12,956 nucleotides of DNA from Firmicutes bacterium CAG:555 (GTDB lineage Bacteria > Bacillota > Clostridia > Oscillospirales > Oscillospiraceae): the NCBI GenBank assembly GCA_000431075.1, contig HF986905.1, positions 17,350 through 30,305 of the forward strand. Reading direction: 5' to 3'. The notes beneath the pieces are model-generated. The model did no database searches and was not told the origin of the DNA. It saw only the letters and a list, made by a program, of their open reading frames with translations. Positions 6,565-12,956 of the stretch are shown here, piece by piece (position 1 is the stretch's first letter; the number at the start of each line of letters is the position of its first letter). The position numbers and the translations under genes are program-made.

Positions 6565-7917
6565 ATGCCCTATAAGTTTCGTGGCGGCGTACATCCCAAT
6601 TATATGAAGGCTCCGGATGAACCGGTAGTCGTCGTAACCCCGCCGCCTCAGGTCATTGTTCCGATGGCACAGCACATCGGCGCACCCTGCCAGCCGCTGG
6701 TTGCGGTCGGTGATTATGTAACTATGGGTCAGAAGATCGGCGATAATCCCGCCCCTGTTTCTGCTCCTATTCATTCTCCCGTATCTGGCAAGGTCGTGAA
6801 AATCGAGCCCAGACCCCATCCTCTGGGCGATATGATCATGGCAGTCGTCATTGAGAACGACTACCAGGATACACCCTGCACCGACATGGCTCCCCTGACC
6901 GAGGAGCAGCTCAAGGACCCCGAAGCCATCCTCGCCCGTCTGCGTGAGGCCGGTATCGTCGGCATGGGCGGTGCAATGTTCCCGACCGCTTTCAAGATCC
7001 GCGGCGGTCTGGGCAAGGTCGATACTCTCATCATCAACGGTGCAGAGTGTGAGCCCTACCTCAACGGCGACCACTGGACGATGAAGCTTCATCCGGAGGA
7101 GCTGCTCAAGGGTATAGAGCTTGCACGCATCGCAAGCAGACTGGACAAGGCATACTACGGCATTGAGAAGAACAAGATGGACGCCATCGAGCTTCTCAAC
7201 TCCAAGAACCCTGCTCAGTACGGTGTTGAGATCGTGCCCGAAGAGGTCAAGTACCCCCAGGGCGCAGAGAAAATGCAGATCAAGGCAATTACCAACCGTG
7301 AGGTCAAGCCCGGCGGCCTGCCCGCAGGCGTAGGCTGCAATGTCATCAGCACTCAGACTGCCTATGCTATCTATCAGGCATGCTACCTCGGCATCCCCTG
7401 CATCGAGCGTATACTCACAGTAGGCGGCTCGGCAGTGGATAAGCCCCACAACCTCCAGTGCCGTATCGGTACTCCCTTCAGCTACATTGCAGAGCACTGC
7501 GGCGGCTTCATCAAGACCCCCAAGAAGATCGTTCTCGGCGGACCTATGATGGGCCTTATCGCAACCAGCCTCGATGCGGTCAACATCAAGGGTACCGCAG
7601 GCATCCTGTTCTTCACCGAGGAAGAGGACAAGACGGTCGAGAATCCCACCTGCATCCGCTGCGGTAAGTGCATTACCGTGTGCCCCATGGGACTTGAGCC
7701 TGTCTATATGTATATGTACTTCAAGAAGGGCGACTTCGAGAATATGAAGAAGTACCATATTCTTGATTGCTTCGAGTGCGGCAGCTGTTCCTACAACTGC
7801 CCCGGCAGAATGCCCCTTACTCACTCCTTCAAGACCGCAAAGCTTCTGTTTGCCAAGAAGGCTGCGGATGAGAAGGCCCGTGCACAAGCGGCAGCAAAGG
7901 AGGCAGAGAATAAATGA
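6565..7917 (+). CDS. rnfC: Rnf electron transport complex subunit C
   Basis: RnfC is the peripheral, cytoplasmic subunit that docks NAD(H) and carries FMN and two [4Fe-4S] clusters in the ferredoxin:NAD+ oxidoreductase. The 450-aa protein has the family start FRGGVHP, a lipoyl-like sandwich (about 30-98, SAPIHSPVSGKVVKI), the glycine-rich nucleotide/flavin loop GIVGMGGAMFPT (130-141) with NGAECEPYL (158-166), an SLBB-like region, and two cluster motifs: Cys363-366-369-373 and Cys402-405-408-412. It lacks the very long repeat tail of some proteobacterial RnfC and instead ends in a short Ala/Lys/Glu-rich tail. I chose the ATG at 6565 because AGAGGTG lies 6 nt upstream; the GTG at 6556 and ATG at 6559 overlap that site. 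It is the first gene of the operon and its stop overlaps the rnfD start by 4 bp. Confidence 0.97.
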   Translation: MPYKFRGGVHPNYMKAPDEPVVVVTPPPQVIVPMAQHIGAPCQPLVAVGDYVTMGQKIGDNPAPVSAPIHSPVSGKVVKIEPRPHPLGDMIMAVVIENDYQDTPCTDMAPLTEEQLKDPEAILARLREAGIVGMGGAMFPTAFKIRGGLGKVDTLIINGAECEPYLNGDHWTMKLHPEELLKGIELARIASRLDKAYYGIEKNKMDAIELLNSKNPAQYGVEIVPEEVKYPQGAEKMQIKAITNREVKPGGLPAGVGCNVISTQTAYAIYQACYLGIPCIERILTVGGSAVDKPHNLQCRIGTPFSYIAEHCGGFIKTPKKIVLGGPMMGLIATSLDAVNIKGTAGILFFTEEEDKTVENPTCIRCGKCITVCPMGLEPVYMYMYFKKGDFENMKKYHILDCFECGSCSYNCPGRMPLTHSFKTAKLLFAKKAADEKARAQAAAKEAENK

Positions 7918-8927
7918 AAGCAAAAGAATATACCTTTGACGCCTCCTACCAGCCTCAGGTAAGGACGAATACCGACACATCCCGCATCATGCTCGATGTC
8001 ATCATTGCACTCGTTCCCGCAATGGTCGTCGGTGTTCTGATGTTCGGTGCAAGAGCTCTCGCTCTGCTCGCCATCTCCGTGGCCTCCGCCTGCTTCTGGG
8101 AGTGGGGCTACCGCAAGCTCATGAAGAAGCCGAATTCTCTCGGCGACCTTTCGGCATGCGTCACCGGCATCCTGCTGGTTCTGTGTCTGCCCGTGGGTAC
8201 TCCGCTGTGGATGCCCATTGTCGGCACCTTCTTCGCAATAGTCGTTGTCAAGCAGCTGTACGGCGGCATCGGCAAGAACTTCGTTAACCCTGCTCTCGCA
8301 GGTCGTGCGTTTATGTTCTTCTCATGGACCTCCGTCATGACCAAGTGGGCAGTGCCCAACTTCATAAACGGCATCGACGCCGAGACCATGGCAACTCCGC
8401 TGAGCATCCTCAAGGAAGGCTCCGCAATGCCCGAGTATTTTGATTTCGGCAATATGTTCCTCGGCGTAATGCCCGGCTCCATCGGTGAGATCAGCACTCT
8501 GGCCCTGCTTGTCGGCGGCGTTTACCTGCTTATCCGCAAGGTCATCAACTGGCGCATCCCCGTTGCCTTCATCGGCACCGTCGCCATCCTGACCGTCATC
8601 TTCCCGAGAAACGGCTACTCCAATGTCGATTGGATGCTCTACAACCTGCTCTCCGGCGGTCTGTTCCTCGGCGCCATCTTCATGGCGACCGATTACTCCT
8701 CCAGCCCCGTAACTCTCAACGGCCAGCTGCTGTACGGCTTCGGCTGCGGCGCTCTGACCGTTCTGATCCGTTACTTCGGCGGCTTCCCCGAGGGCGTTTC
8801 CTTCGCCATCCTCATCATGAACCTGTGTGCATGGGCTATCGATAAGGGTACCCGCGGCCGCCAGTTCGGCGTGACCAAGGAAGACCTCAAGGCAGCCAAG
8901 AAGGCAGCAAAGGAGGCAAAGGCATGA
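7914..8927 (+). CDS. rnfD: Rnf electron transport complex subunit D
   Basis: RnfD is an integral membrane subunit with a covalently bound FMN and forms part of the ion-translocating core. The 337-aa product has many hydrophobic helices (for example about 25-45, 45-65, 82-112, and several between 180 and 310), the family segment NSLGDLSACVTGILL (74-88) and GGIGKNFVNPALAGRAF (117-133). The flavin attachment site is the ETMATPL motif, with Thr161 the expected phosphoester-linked residue. The start overlaps the rnfC stop (ATGA), with AAAGGAGG at 7896-7903 inside the rnfC tail, so translation is coupled. Its own Ala/Lys-rich end contains the same 15-bp sequence used as ribosome binding site for rnfG. 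Confidence 0.97.
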   Translation: MKAKEYTFDASYQPQVRTNTDTSRIMLDVIIALVPAMVVGVLMFGARALALLAISVASACFWEWGYRKLMKKPNSLGDLSACVTGILLVLCLPVGTPLWMPIVGTFFAIVVVKQLYGGIGKNFVNPALAGRAFMFFSWTSVMTKWAVPNFINGIDAETMATPLSILKEGSAMPEYFDFGNMFLGVMPGSIGEISTLALLVGGVYLLIRKVINWRIPVAFIGTVAILTVIFPRNGYSNVDWMLYNLLSGGLFLGAIFMATDYSSSPVTLNGQLLYGFGCGALTVLIRYFGGFPEGVSFAILIMNLCAWAIDKGTRGRQFGVTKEDLKAAKKAAKEAKA

Positions 8928-9448
8928 ATAAAGTAGTAAAGCTTTCACTCATCCTGTTCCTCGTTTCTGCGATCGTCGCAGGCATCCTCGGCCTGACCAA
9001 CTTTGTCACCGAGAAGCCCATCGCCGAATATCAGGCAAAGAAGACCGCAGAGGCTTACAGCAAGGTCATGCAGTTTGAGTCCTATGACGAGGTCGAGTAC
9101 ACCGGCGACCAGTCCGCAGTCAAGAAGGTCTATAAGACTAACGATGGCAACTGGATCGTTGAAGCCGAGGTATCCGGCTCCCAGGGCATGATCACCGTCG
9201 CCGTCGGCGTAAATTCCGACCTTACCTGCAACGGTATCTCCATCATTTCCAGCTCCGAGACCTCCGGCCTCGGCTCCAAGGCAAATGACGATTTCTTCAG
9301 AGATCAGTTCCCCGGACTGAATGCCGATACCGCCAAGGTCACCAAGGACGGCGGCTCCGTTGAGGCTATCACCGGTGCAACTATCACCTCCAAGGCTGTC
9401 TGCTCCGCCGTTCAGGCGGCTATCGCAGCCGTTGGAACGCTGGGTTAA
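8924..9448 (+). CDS. rnfG: Rnf electron transport complex subunit G
   Basis: RnfG is anchored by one N-terminal helix (residues about 6-24) and exposes a flavin-binding domain on the outer face of the membrane, where it passes electrons through a covalently bound FMN. The 174-aa protein shows the conserved ETSGLGSKA (112-120) and the FMN attachment motif ITGATITS (149-156), with Thr153 the expected flavinylated residue. Length is a little below the 180-210 aa common in the family but nothing essential seems missing. The ATG overlaps the rnfD stop by 4 bp, with AAAGGAGG at 8909-8916. The membrane transferase that attaches FMN (ApbE) is not encoded in this window. Confidence 0.96.
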   Translation: MNKVVKLSLILFLVSAIVAGILGLTNFVTEKPIAEYQAKKTAEAYSKVMQFESYDEVEYTGDQSAVKKVYKTNDGNWIVEAEVSGSQGMITVAVGVNSDLTCNGISIISSSETSGLGSKANDDFFRDQFPGLNADTAKVTKDGGSVEAITGATITSKAVCSAVQAAIAAVGTLG

Positions 9449-9460
9449 GGAGGTCAGAAA

Positions 9461-10123
9461 ATGAATATCAAGAAACAATTCAAGGACGGCCTTATTACCA
9501 ATAACCCCGTTCTGGTTCAGCTGCTGGGCATGTGCTCGACAATGGCTATCACCACCATGCTCTTCAACGGCATCGGTATGGGTATATCCGTTCTCATCAT
9601 CCTCACATGCTGCAATGTAGTTATCTCCGCAATGCGTAAGGTTATCCCCAACGATATCCGTATCGCAGTTTTCGTAGTTATCATCGCAGGCTTTGTTACC
9701 ATCGTTGACCTTCTGCTGCAGGCTTACATACCCGCACTGAGCGAGTCTCTCGGTGTTTTCATCCCCTTGATCGTTGTTAACTGCATCATCATCGGCCGTG
9801 CCGAAGCGTTCGCAGCAAAGAACACCATCGGCGCATCCGCACTTGACGGCATCTTCCAGGGCCTTGGCTATACCATCGTCCTGACCATCATGTGCATCAT
9901 TCGTGAGTTCCTCGGCTCCGGCTCGTTCGGCAAGGGTCTTATCAACACCGTTAACGGCGTCATCGGCACCGGCGACGGCCTGCAGATCTTCAGCTCCGAC
10001 CTCGGCGCTAAGATACTCACCATGCCCTTCGGCGGCTTCCTCACTCTCGGCTGCCTGATTGCCGCAATGCAGTTTGCACTGCGCAAGTCTGCCGAGAAGA
10101 AAGAAAAGGAGGGTAATAAGTAA
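9461..10123 (+). CDS. rnfE: Rnf electron transport complex subunit E
   Basis: RnfE is a membrane subunit homologous to RnfA and to NqrD; the two fold in inverted topology and share a buried iron-sulfur centre in the related NQR and Rnf structures. The 220-aa protein has about six hydrophobic helices, the family start KDGLITNNPVLVQLLGMCS (8-26), NVVISAMRKVIPNDIRI (52-68) and PLIVVNCIIIGRAEAFA (102-118). Cys25 and Cys108 occupy the two half-helix positions expected to bind iron. AAGGAGG at 9447-9453 overlaps the rnfG stop region. The Lys/Glu-rich tail carries the AAAGGAGG site (10105-10112) for rnfA, whose start overlaps this stop by 1 bp. Confidence 0.97.
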   Translation: MNIKKQFKDGLITNNPVLVQLLGMCSTMAITTMLFNGIGMGISVLIILTCCNVVISAMRKVIPNDIRIAVFVVIIAGFVTIVDLLLQAYIPALSESLGVFIPLIVVNCIIIGRAEAFAAKNTIGASALDGIFQGLGYTIVLTIMCIIREFLGSGSFGKGLINTVNGVIGTGDGLQIFSSDLGAKILTMPFGGFLTLGCLIAAMQFALRKSAEKKEKEGNK

Positions 10124-10707
10124 TGCTTACCAGTATTCTTTCGATATCCCTCGGTGCGATCCTGATAAACAACTTTATCTTCTCCCAGTTTCTCGGCTGC
10201 TGCCCGTTCCTCGGCTGCTCGAGTAAGGTCGATACCGCTGTCGGTATGGGTCTTGCCGTCACCTTCGTTATGGGTCTTGCATCTGCCATCTGCTGGGTGG
10301 TCGACACCTATGTCCTTCAGGCACTCAACCTCGGCTTCCTCCAGACTCTGACCTTCATTCTGGTCATCGCCGCTCTGGTTCAGTTCGTCGAGATGTTCCT
10401 CAAGAAGGCGATCCCCTCTCTGTACTCGGCACTGGGTATCTACCTGCCCCTCATCACCACCAACTGCGCAGTTCTCGGCGTTGTTCTTCTGAATGTTCAG
10501 AATAACTACAACTTCCTCGAGTCCACTGTTTACGGTATCACCGGCGGCCTCGGCTTCCTGCTTGCTATCGTGCTGTTTGCATCCGTTCGTGAGCGTGTTG
10601 AGTTTGCAGAGTACCCCAAGAGCTTTGAGGGCTTCCCCATTTGTCTCGTTACCGCATCGTTGCTCGCTCTTGCATTCATGGGCTTCAGCGGCATGAAGAT
10701 CTTTTGA
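10123..10707 (+). CDS. rnfA: Rnf electron transport complex subunit A
   Basis: RnfA is a membrane subunit, related to NqrE and paralogous to RnfE, that helps form the ion and electron path through the bilayer. The 194-aa length is typical. Visible features are LINNFIFSQFLGCCPFLGCS (14-33), PLITTNCAVLGV (109-120) and about six hydrophobic helices. Cys26 and Cys115 match the positions that ligate the intramembrane iron centre in NqrE; Cys27 and Cys32 are extra nearby cysteines. Its start codon overlaps the rnfE stop by 1 bp, and rnfB follows after 16 bp. Confidence 0.97.
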   Translation: MLTSILSISLGAILINNFIFSQFLGCCPFLGCSSKVDTAVGMGLAVTFVMGLASAICWVVDTYVLQALNLGFLQTLTFILVIAALVQFVEMFLKKAIPSLYSALGIYLPLITTNCAVLGVVLLNVQNNYNFLESTVYGITGGLGFLLAIVLFASVRERVEFAEYPKSFEGFPICLVTASLLALAFMGFSGMKIF

Positions 10708-10723
10708 TTAGGAGGACGATGAA

Positions 10724-11518
10724 ATGGAATTAGTACTTTATGCTGTAATCGTTCTCGGCGCCCTCGGCGCAATTTTCGGCGCCATCCTCGCAATTGCATC
10801 CAAGATATTCGCAGTAGAAGTTGACCCCAAGCAGGCTGCTGTGCGTGAGTGCCTTGCCGGTGCAAACTGCGGCGGCTGCGGCTTCCCCGGCTGTGACGGC
10901 TATGCCGCTGCGGTCGCAAAGGGCGAAGCTCCCGTTAACAAGTGTGTTGCAGCAGGCCCCGCCGCTGCAGAAAAGATCGCAGAGATCATGGGCGTTTCCG
11001 CCGGCGAGTCTGTCCGTCAGGTCGCTTTCGTTCCCTGCTCAGGCACGGAAGGTCACGCTCTCAAGCGCTTTAACTACAACGGCCCGAAAAACTGCCAGGC
11101 AGCAATGCTGTTCGGCGGCAAGAGCAATATGGACTGCCGCTTTGCATGTATCGGTCTCGGCAACTGTGCCGATGCCTGCCAGTTCGGCGCAATGCACATC
11201 GTTGACGGTGTTGCAAAGGTTGACCGTGAGCAGTGTGTCGGCTGCGGCGCTTGCGTCGATGCCTGCCCCAAGAACATCGTCAGACTTGTTCCCTATGACC
11301 AGCATGTCGAAGTCGCATGCTCCAGCCATGACAAGGGCGCAGCTGTCAACAAGATCTGTGATGCAGGCTGCATCGGCTGCATGAAGTGTCAGCGTGAGTG
11401 CCCCGCAGATGCGATCGTCGTTGTTGACAACCTGGCTAAGATCGATGTCACCAAGTGCGTGCAGTGCGGACATTGCTCAGATATCTGCCCGAGACACATC
11501 ATCAAGGTTCAGAACTGA
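10724..11518 (+). CDS. rnfB: Rnf electron transport complex subunit B (ferredoxin-accepting)
   Basis: RnfB takes electrons from reduced ferredoxin and passes them into the Rnf complex. The 264-aa protein has one N-terminal membrane helix (about 3-26) and then a series of iron-sulfur motifs: the RnfB-specific four-cysteine domain Cys49, Cys52, Cys57, Cys74 in ANCGGCGFPGC; a pair of ferredoxin-like motifs (Cys138-142-148-152 and Cys171-174-177-181); and a second pair (Cys212/216-219-222-226 and Cys245-248-251-255). This suggests about five [4Fe-4S] clusters, the extended form seen in clostridia and acetogens rather than the shorter proteobacterial form. GGAGG lies 8-13 nt before the ATG. It is the last gene of the operon and is followed by a strong terminator. 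Confidence 0.97.
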   Translation: MELVLYAVIVLGALGAIFGAILAIASKIFAVEVDPKQAAVRECLAGANCGGCGFPGCDGYAAAVAKGEAPVNKCVAAGPAAAEKIAEIMGVSAGESVRQVAFVPCSGTEGHALKRFNYNGPKNCQAAMLFGGKSNMDCRFACIGLGNCADACQFGAMHIVDGVAKVDREQCVGCGACVDACPKNIVRLVPYDQHVEVACSSHDKGAAVNKICDAGCIGCMKCQRECPADAIVVVDNLAKIDVTKCVQCGHCSDICPRHIIKVQN

Positions 11519-11530
11519 CAGCAAATTTTC

Positions 11531-11566
11531 AAAAATACCTAAACGAGAAATCGTTTAGGTATTTTT
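11531..11566 (+). terminator. Intrinsic terminator of the rnf operon
   Basis: A perfect 16-bp inverted repeat (11531-11546 with 11551-11566) closes a GAAA tetraloop and runs into a T7 tract on the plus strand, 12 bp after the rnfB stop. The A5 at its left side makes it potentially active on the other strand too, but no leftward gene ends here. Confidence 0.92.
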
Positions 11567-11621
11567 TTCTTTGCATACAGAATTTTTCTTTGCGCAAAAC
11601 TACTCAAAAGGAGTGGTTCAA

Positions 11622-12318
11622 ATGAGCGTAAAGCGAAAAAAGATAATCCTTGCCGTAGCAATGATAGTCGCTGTCAATTTACTTATTATAGCCCTTGCAC
11701 AGTCGGCAGATGCGGCGCTTTATAAGCGTGGCTCATCCGGTGCGACCGTGACGGAGATACAGACACGCCTCAAAAGCTGGGGATATTATGATTACACCGT
11801 CGACGGCATCTACGGCAGCCGCACCGAAAAAGCCGTCAAGTACTTTCAGCGGCAAAACGGCCTGGCCGTTGACGGACAGGCGGGGGATAAGACTCTCGCC
11901 GCCATGGGCATCTACGCAGGGCAAAGCTCATCAAACAGCGACGGCGATGTCTATCTTCTTGCCCGGCTGATTTCAGCCGAAGCCCGTGGCGAGCCGTATG
12001 TCGGGCAGGTTGCCGTCGGGGCGGTAGTCATGAATAGGATAGACCACCCGTCGTTTCCGAACAGCCTGTCCGGGGTTATCTATCAGTACGGCGCATTTTC
12101 GCGTTATCTATCAGTCCGGCGCATTTTCATGCCTCGATGACGGCCAGTTCGACCAGCCTATCTCCGACAGCGCATACCGAGCCGCCCGAGAGGCACTCAG
12201 CGGCTCCGACCCCACCGGCGGTGCAATATATTACTTTAACCCAAGTACCGCAACCAGCAAGTGGATATGGTCACGCCCGCTGTTGCTCGTCATCGGCAGC
12301 CACAGATTTTGCGCTTGA
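11622..12318 (+). pseudogene. SleB-like spore cortex/cell-wall hydrolase, frameshifted by a 28-bp tandem duplication
   Basis: The reading frame from the ATG at 11622 (AAGGAG site at 11608-11613) encodes a membrane anchor or signal peptide (about residues 8-31, ending SADA), a peptidoglycan-binding domain (about 33-97; VTEIQTRLKSWGYYDYTVDG, KAVKYFQRQNGLAVDG) and the start of a SleB/CwlJ hydrolase domain (LLARLISAEARGEPYVGQVA, with Glu120 the likely catalytic residue). At codon 152 an imperfect duplication shifts the frame, and the protein ends after 172 aa at 12140. The missing half of the domain continues in another frame from 12103 to the stop at 12316-12318: GAFSCLDDGQFDQP, AYRAAREALSG, DPTGGAIYYFNP, SKWIWSRP, and IGSHRFC. 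With one copy removed the product would be 222 aa. No ypeB partner follows, so a vegetative wall role is possible. No promoter is obvious after the rnf terminator. Confidence 0.88.
12075..12128 (+). repeat. Imperfect tandem duplication (26-bp unit, 28-bp period) inside the sleB-like gene
   Basis: Copy 1 is 12075-12100 and copy 2 is 12103-12128; they are separated by GC and differ at one base (A at 12088, C at 12116). The 28-bp offset is not a multiple of three and moves the downstream frame. Copy 1 encodes VIYQYGAF in the upstream frame; copy 2 encodes VIYQSGAF in the downstream frame, so the two codings overlap in the homologous protein. Confidence 0.93.
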
Positions 12319-12390
12319 CTTGATATGGCGAAGATAATAAAATAAAGAAAACCCCGGCGGCCTGCCGCCGTACATAGAAAGGTGATTTGA

Positions 12391-12873
12391 ATGAATAAGT
12401 GTCCTCAATGCGGAGCCTACATCCCCGATGGCGGCAGAATGTGCATAAGCTGCGGCTGGAAGCCCGAGGGCGGCAACGGCATGTTTGATAATCCCATATT
12501 TCAATATATGCAGGATGCCTTTGAAAAGGCAGGTCCCCAGATGACTGGCGACGACGGGATCCCCGACGAGTTCCGTGAGCGTGACCTCGCCGCTACCGGC
12601 TATATCGGCCCGCTGTTTATATATTCGCTCATCAAAAACAGCGGCTCCGACCTCATAAAGTACCATGCCAAGCAGTCGGCAATGCTGCTTGCACTCCATG
12701 CGTTAAACAGCGTTGTTGCTGTTGTGCCCTATATCGGCAAGCCCGTCAAGAAGATAAATACCATGATACTCGTTGCACTCGCCTTCCTCGGCGCACGCAA
12801 TGCTTATTTCGGTAAGAAAGAGCCCGTGCCCTATGTAGGCCGTATCTTCGCAAAGCTGCTGGAGGTGTTCTGA
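12391..12873 (+). CDS. Zinc-ribbon membrane protein, DUF4870-like
   Basis: The 160-aa protein starts with a zinc ribbon (Cys4, Cys7, Cys18, Cys21 in CPQCG and CISCG), followed by a polar linker of about 45 residues. The C-terminal part has hydrophobic segments at about 68-82, 97-116 and 122-140 and the pattern GYIGPLFIYSLI, KYHAKQSAMLL, ARNAYFGKKEPVPYVGRI. That pattern resembles the small membrane domain of DUF4870-type proteins, where a YLGPL-type first helix, a FHAxQ segment and a GK-x-PxPxIG end are common; this is recognition from memory. No enzymatic motif is seen. An AAAGGTGA site lies at 12378-12385. The start of the next gene lies 2 bp after its stop, with that gene's ribosome binding site inside this one, so the two are probably co-transcribed. 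Function unknown. Confidence 0.82.
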   Translation: MNKCPQCGAYIPDGGRMCISCGWKPEGGNGMFDNPIFQYMQDAFEKAGPQMTGDDGIPDEFRERDLAATGYIGPLFIYSLIKNSGSDLIKYHAKQSAMLLALHALNSVVAVVPYIGKPVKKINTMILVALAFLGARNAYFGKKEPVPYVGRIFAKLLEVF

Positions 12874-12874
12874 A

Positions 12875-12956
12875 GTGAAATTCGTTACATATATAAATGA
12901 AGGCAAGTCCGCCGTCGGCGTTCTGAACGCCGCAGAGACCGCCGTGATCCCCGCCT
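12875..12956 (+). CDS. Probable fumarylacetoacetate hydrolase family protein (N-terminal fragment)
   Basis: A GTG start at 12875 lies 7 nt after a strong GGAGGTG site (12861-12867), and the frame stays open for 27 codons to the window edge. The peptide begins KFVTYINEGKSAVGVLN, resembling the first strands (K-x-V-T-Y, then x-VGVL) of fumarylacetoacetate-hydrolase-fold proteins, which hydrolyse or decarboxylate 2-oxo acids and acylpyruvates. The catalytic core would be beyond the right edge, so the family call rests on a short stretch only. Translation is likely coupled to the zinc-ribbon gene just upstream. Confidence 0.5.
   Translation, partial: MKFVTYINEGKSAVGVLNAAETAVIPA

Noticed and set aside
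6541..7980. Long leftward open frame opposite rnfC (479 codons)
   Set aside because: It is antisense to an unmistakable rnfC, has no recognisable protein features and no good ribosome binding site; it is a by-product of GC-rich codon use.
12137..12337. Small rightward frame of 66 codons after the sleB-like break
   Set aside because: It is not the frame that carries the SleB domain; the homologous residues are in the frame from 12103 to 12318.
12355..12370. CGGCGG-CCTG-CCGCCG hairpin after the sleB-like gene, considered as a terminator
   Set aside because: The stem is only 6 bp and is not followed by a T run on the plus strand, and no leftward gene ends here.

Overview
The window looks like chromosomal DNA of an anaerobic, Gram-positive Firmicute, most likely a gut-type clostridium (class Clostridia, possibly Oscillospirales; this is inference). 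The reasons are the Rnf gene order C-D-G-E-A-B, strong AGGAGG-type ribosome binding sites, sigma-A-like promoters, a SleB-type cortex/cell-wall hydrolase, and a moderately GC-rich coding style. I see no mobile element, tRNA, rRNA or CRISPR array.

Left part (1-4600), nucleoside salvage. A BMP-family nucleoside-binding lipoprotein gene (cut by the left edge) and deoD (purine nucleoside phosphorylase) read leftwards. From a shared divergent promoter region (about 1496-1629), udk (uridine kinase), tdk (thymidine kinase) and two tandem paralogous genes for unknown two-helix membrane proteins read rightwards as a tight operon. Together the enzymes would capture nucleosides outside the cell, phosphorolyse purine nucleosides and phosphorylate pyrimidine nucleosides. 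A perfect hairpin at 4565-4595 serves as a bidirectional terminator.

Middle (4601-11566). A lone leftward glycoside hydrolase family 2 gene is followed, across a divergent promoter region, by the complete six-gene rnfCDGEAB operon. This encodes the membrane-bound ferredoxin:NAD+ oxidoreductase that couples electron transfer to ion pumping. The operon has a good promoter, translational coupling at several junctions and a strong terminator at 11531-11566.

Right part (11622-12956). A SleB-like peptidoglycan hydrolase gene is frameshifted by an imperfect 28-bp tandem duplication; deleting one copy in silico restores the whole catalytic domain. It is followed by a zinc-ribbon membrane protein and the first 27 codons of a probable fumarylacetoacetate-hydrolase-family protein, cut by the right edge.

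The most notable observations are the duplication that breaks the sleB-like gene (possible phase switch, recent pseudogene or assembly chimera), the unknown paralogue pair tied to nucleoside kinases, the divergent promoter with adjacent -35 boxes, the structured leader before the BMP gene, and the reuse of one 15-bp sequence as coding tail plus ribosome binding site in rnf. I found no convincing wholly new multi-gene system.
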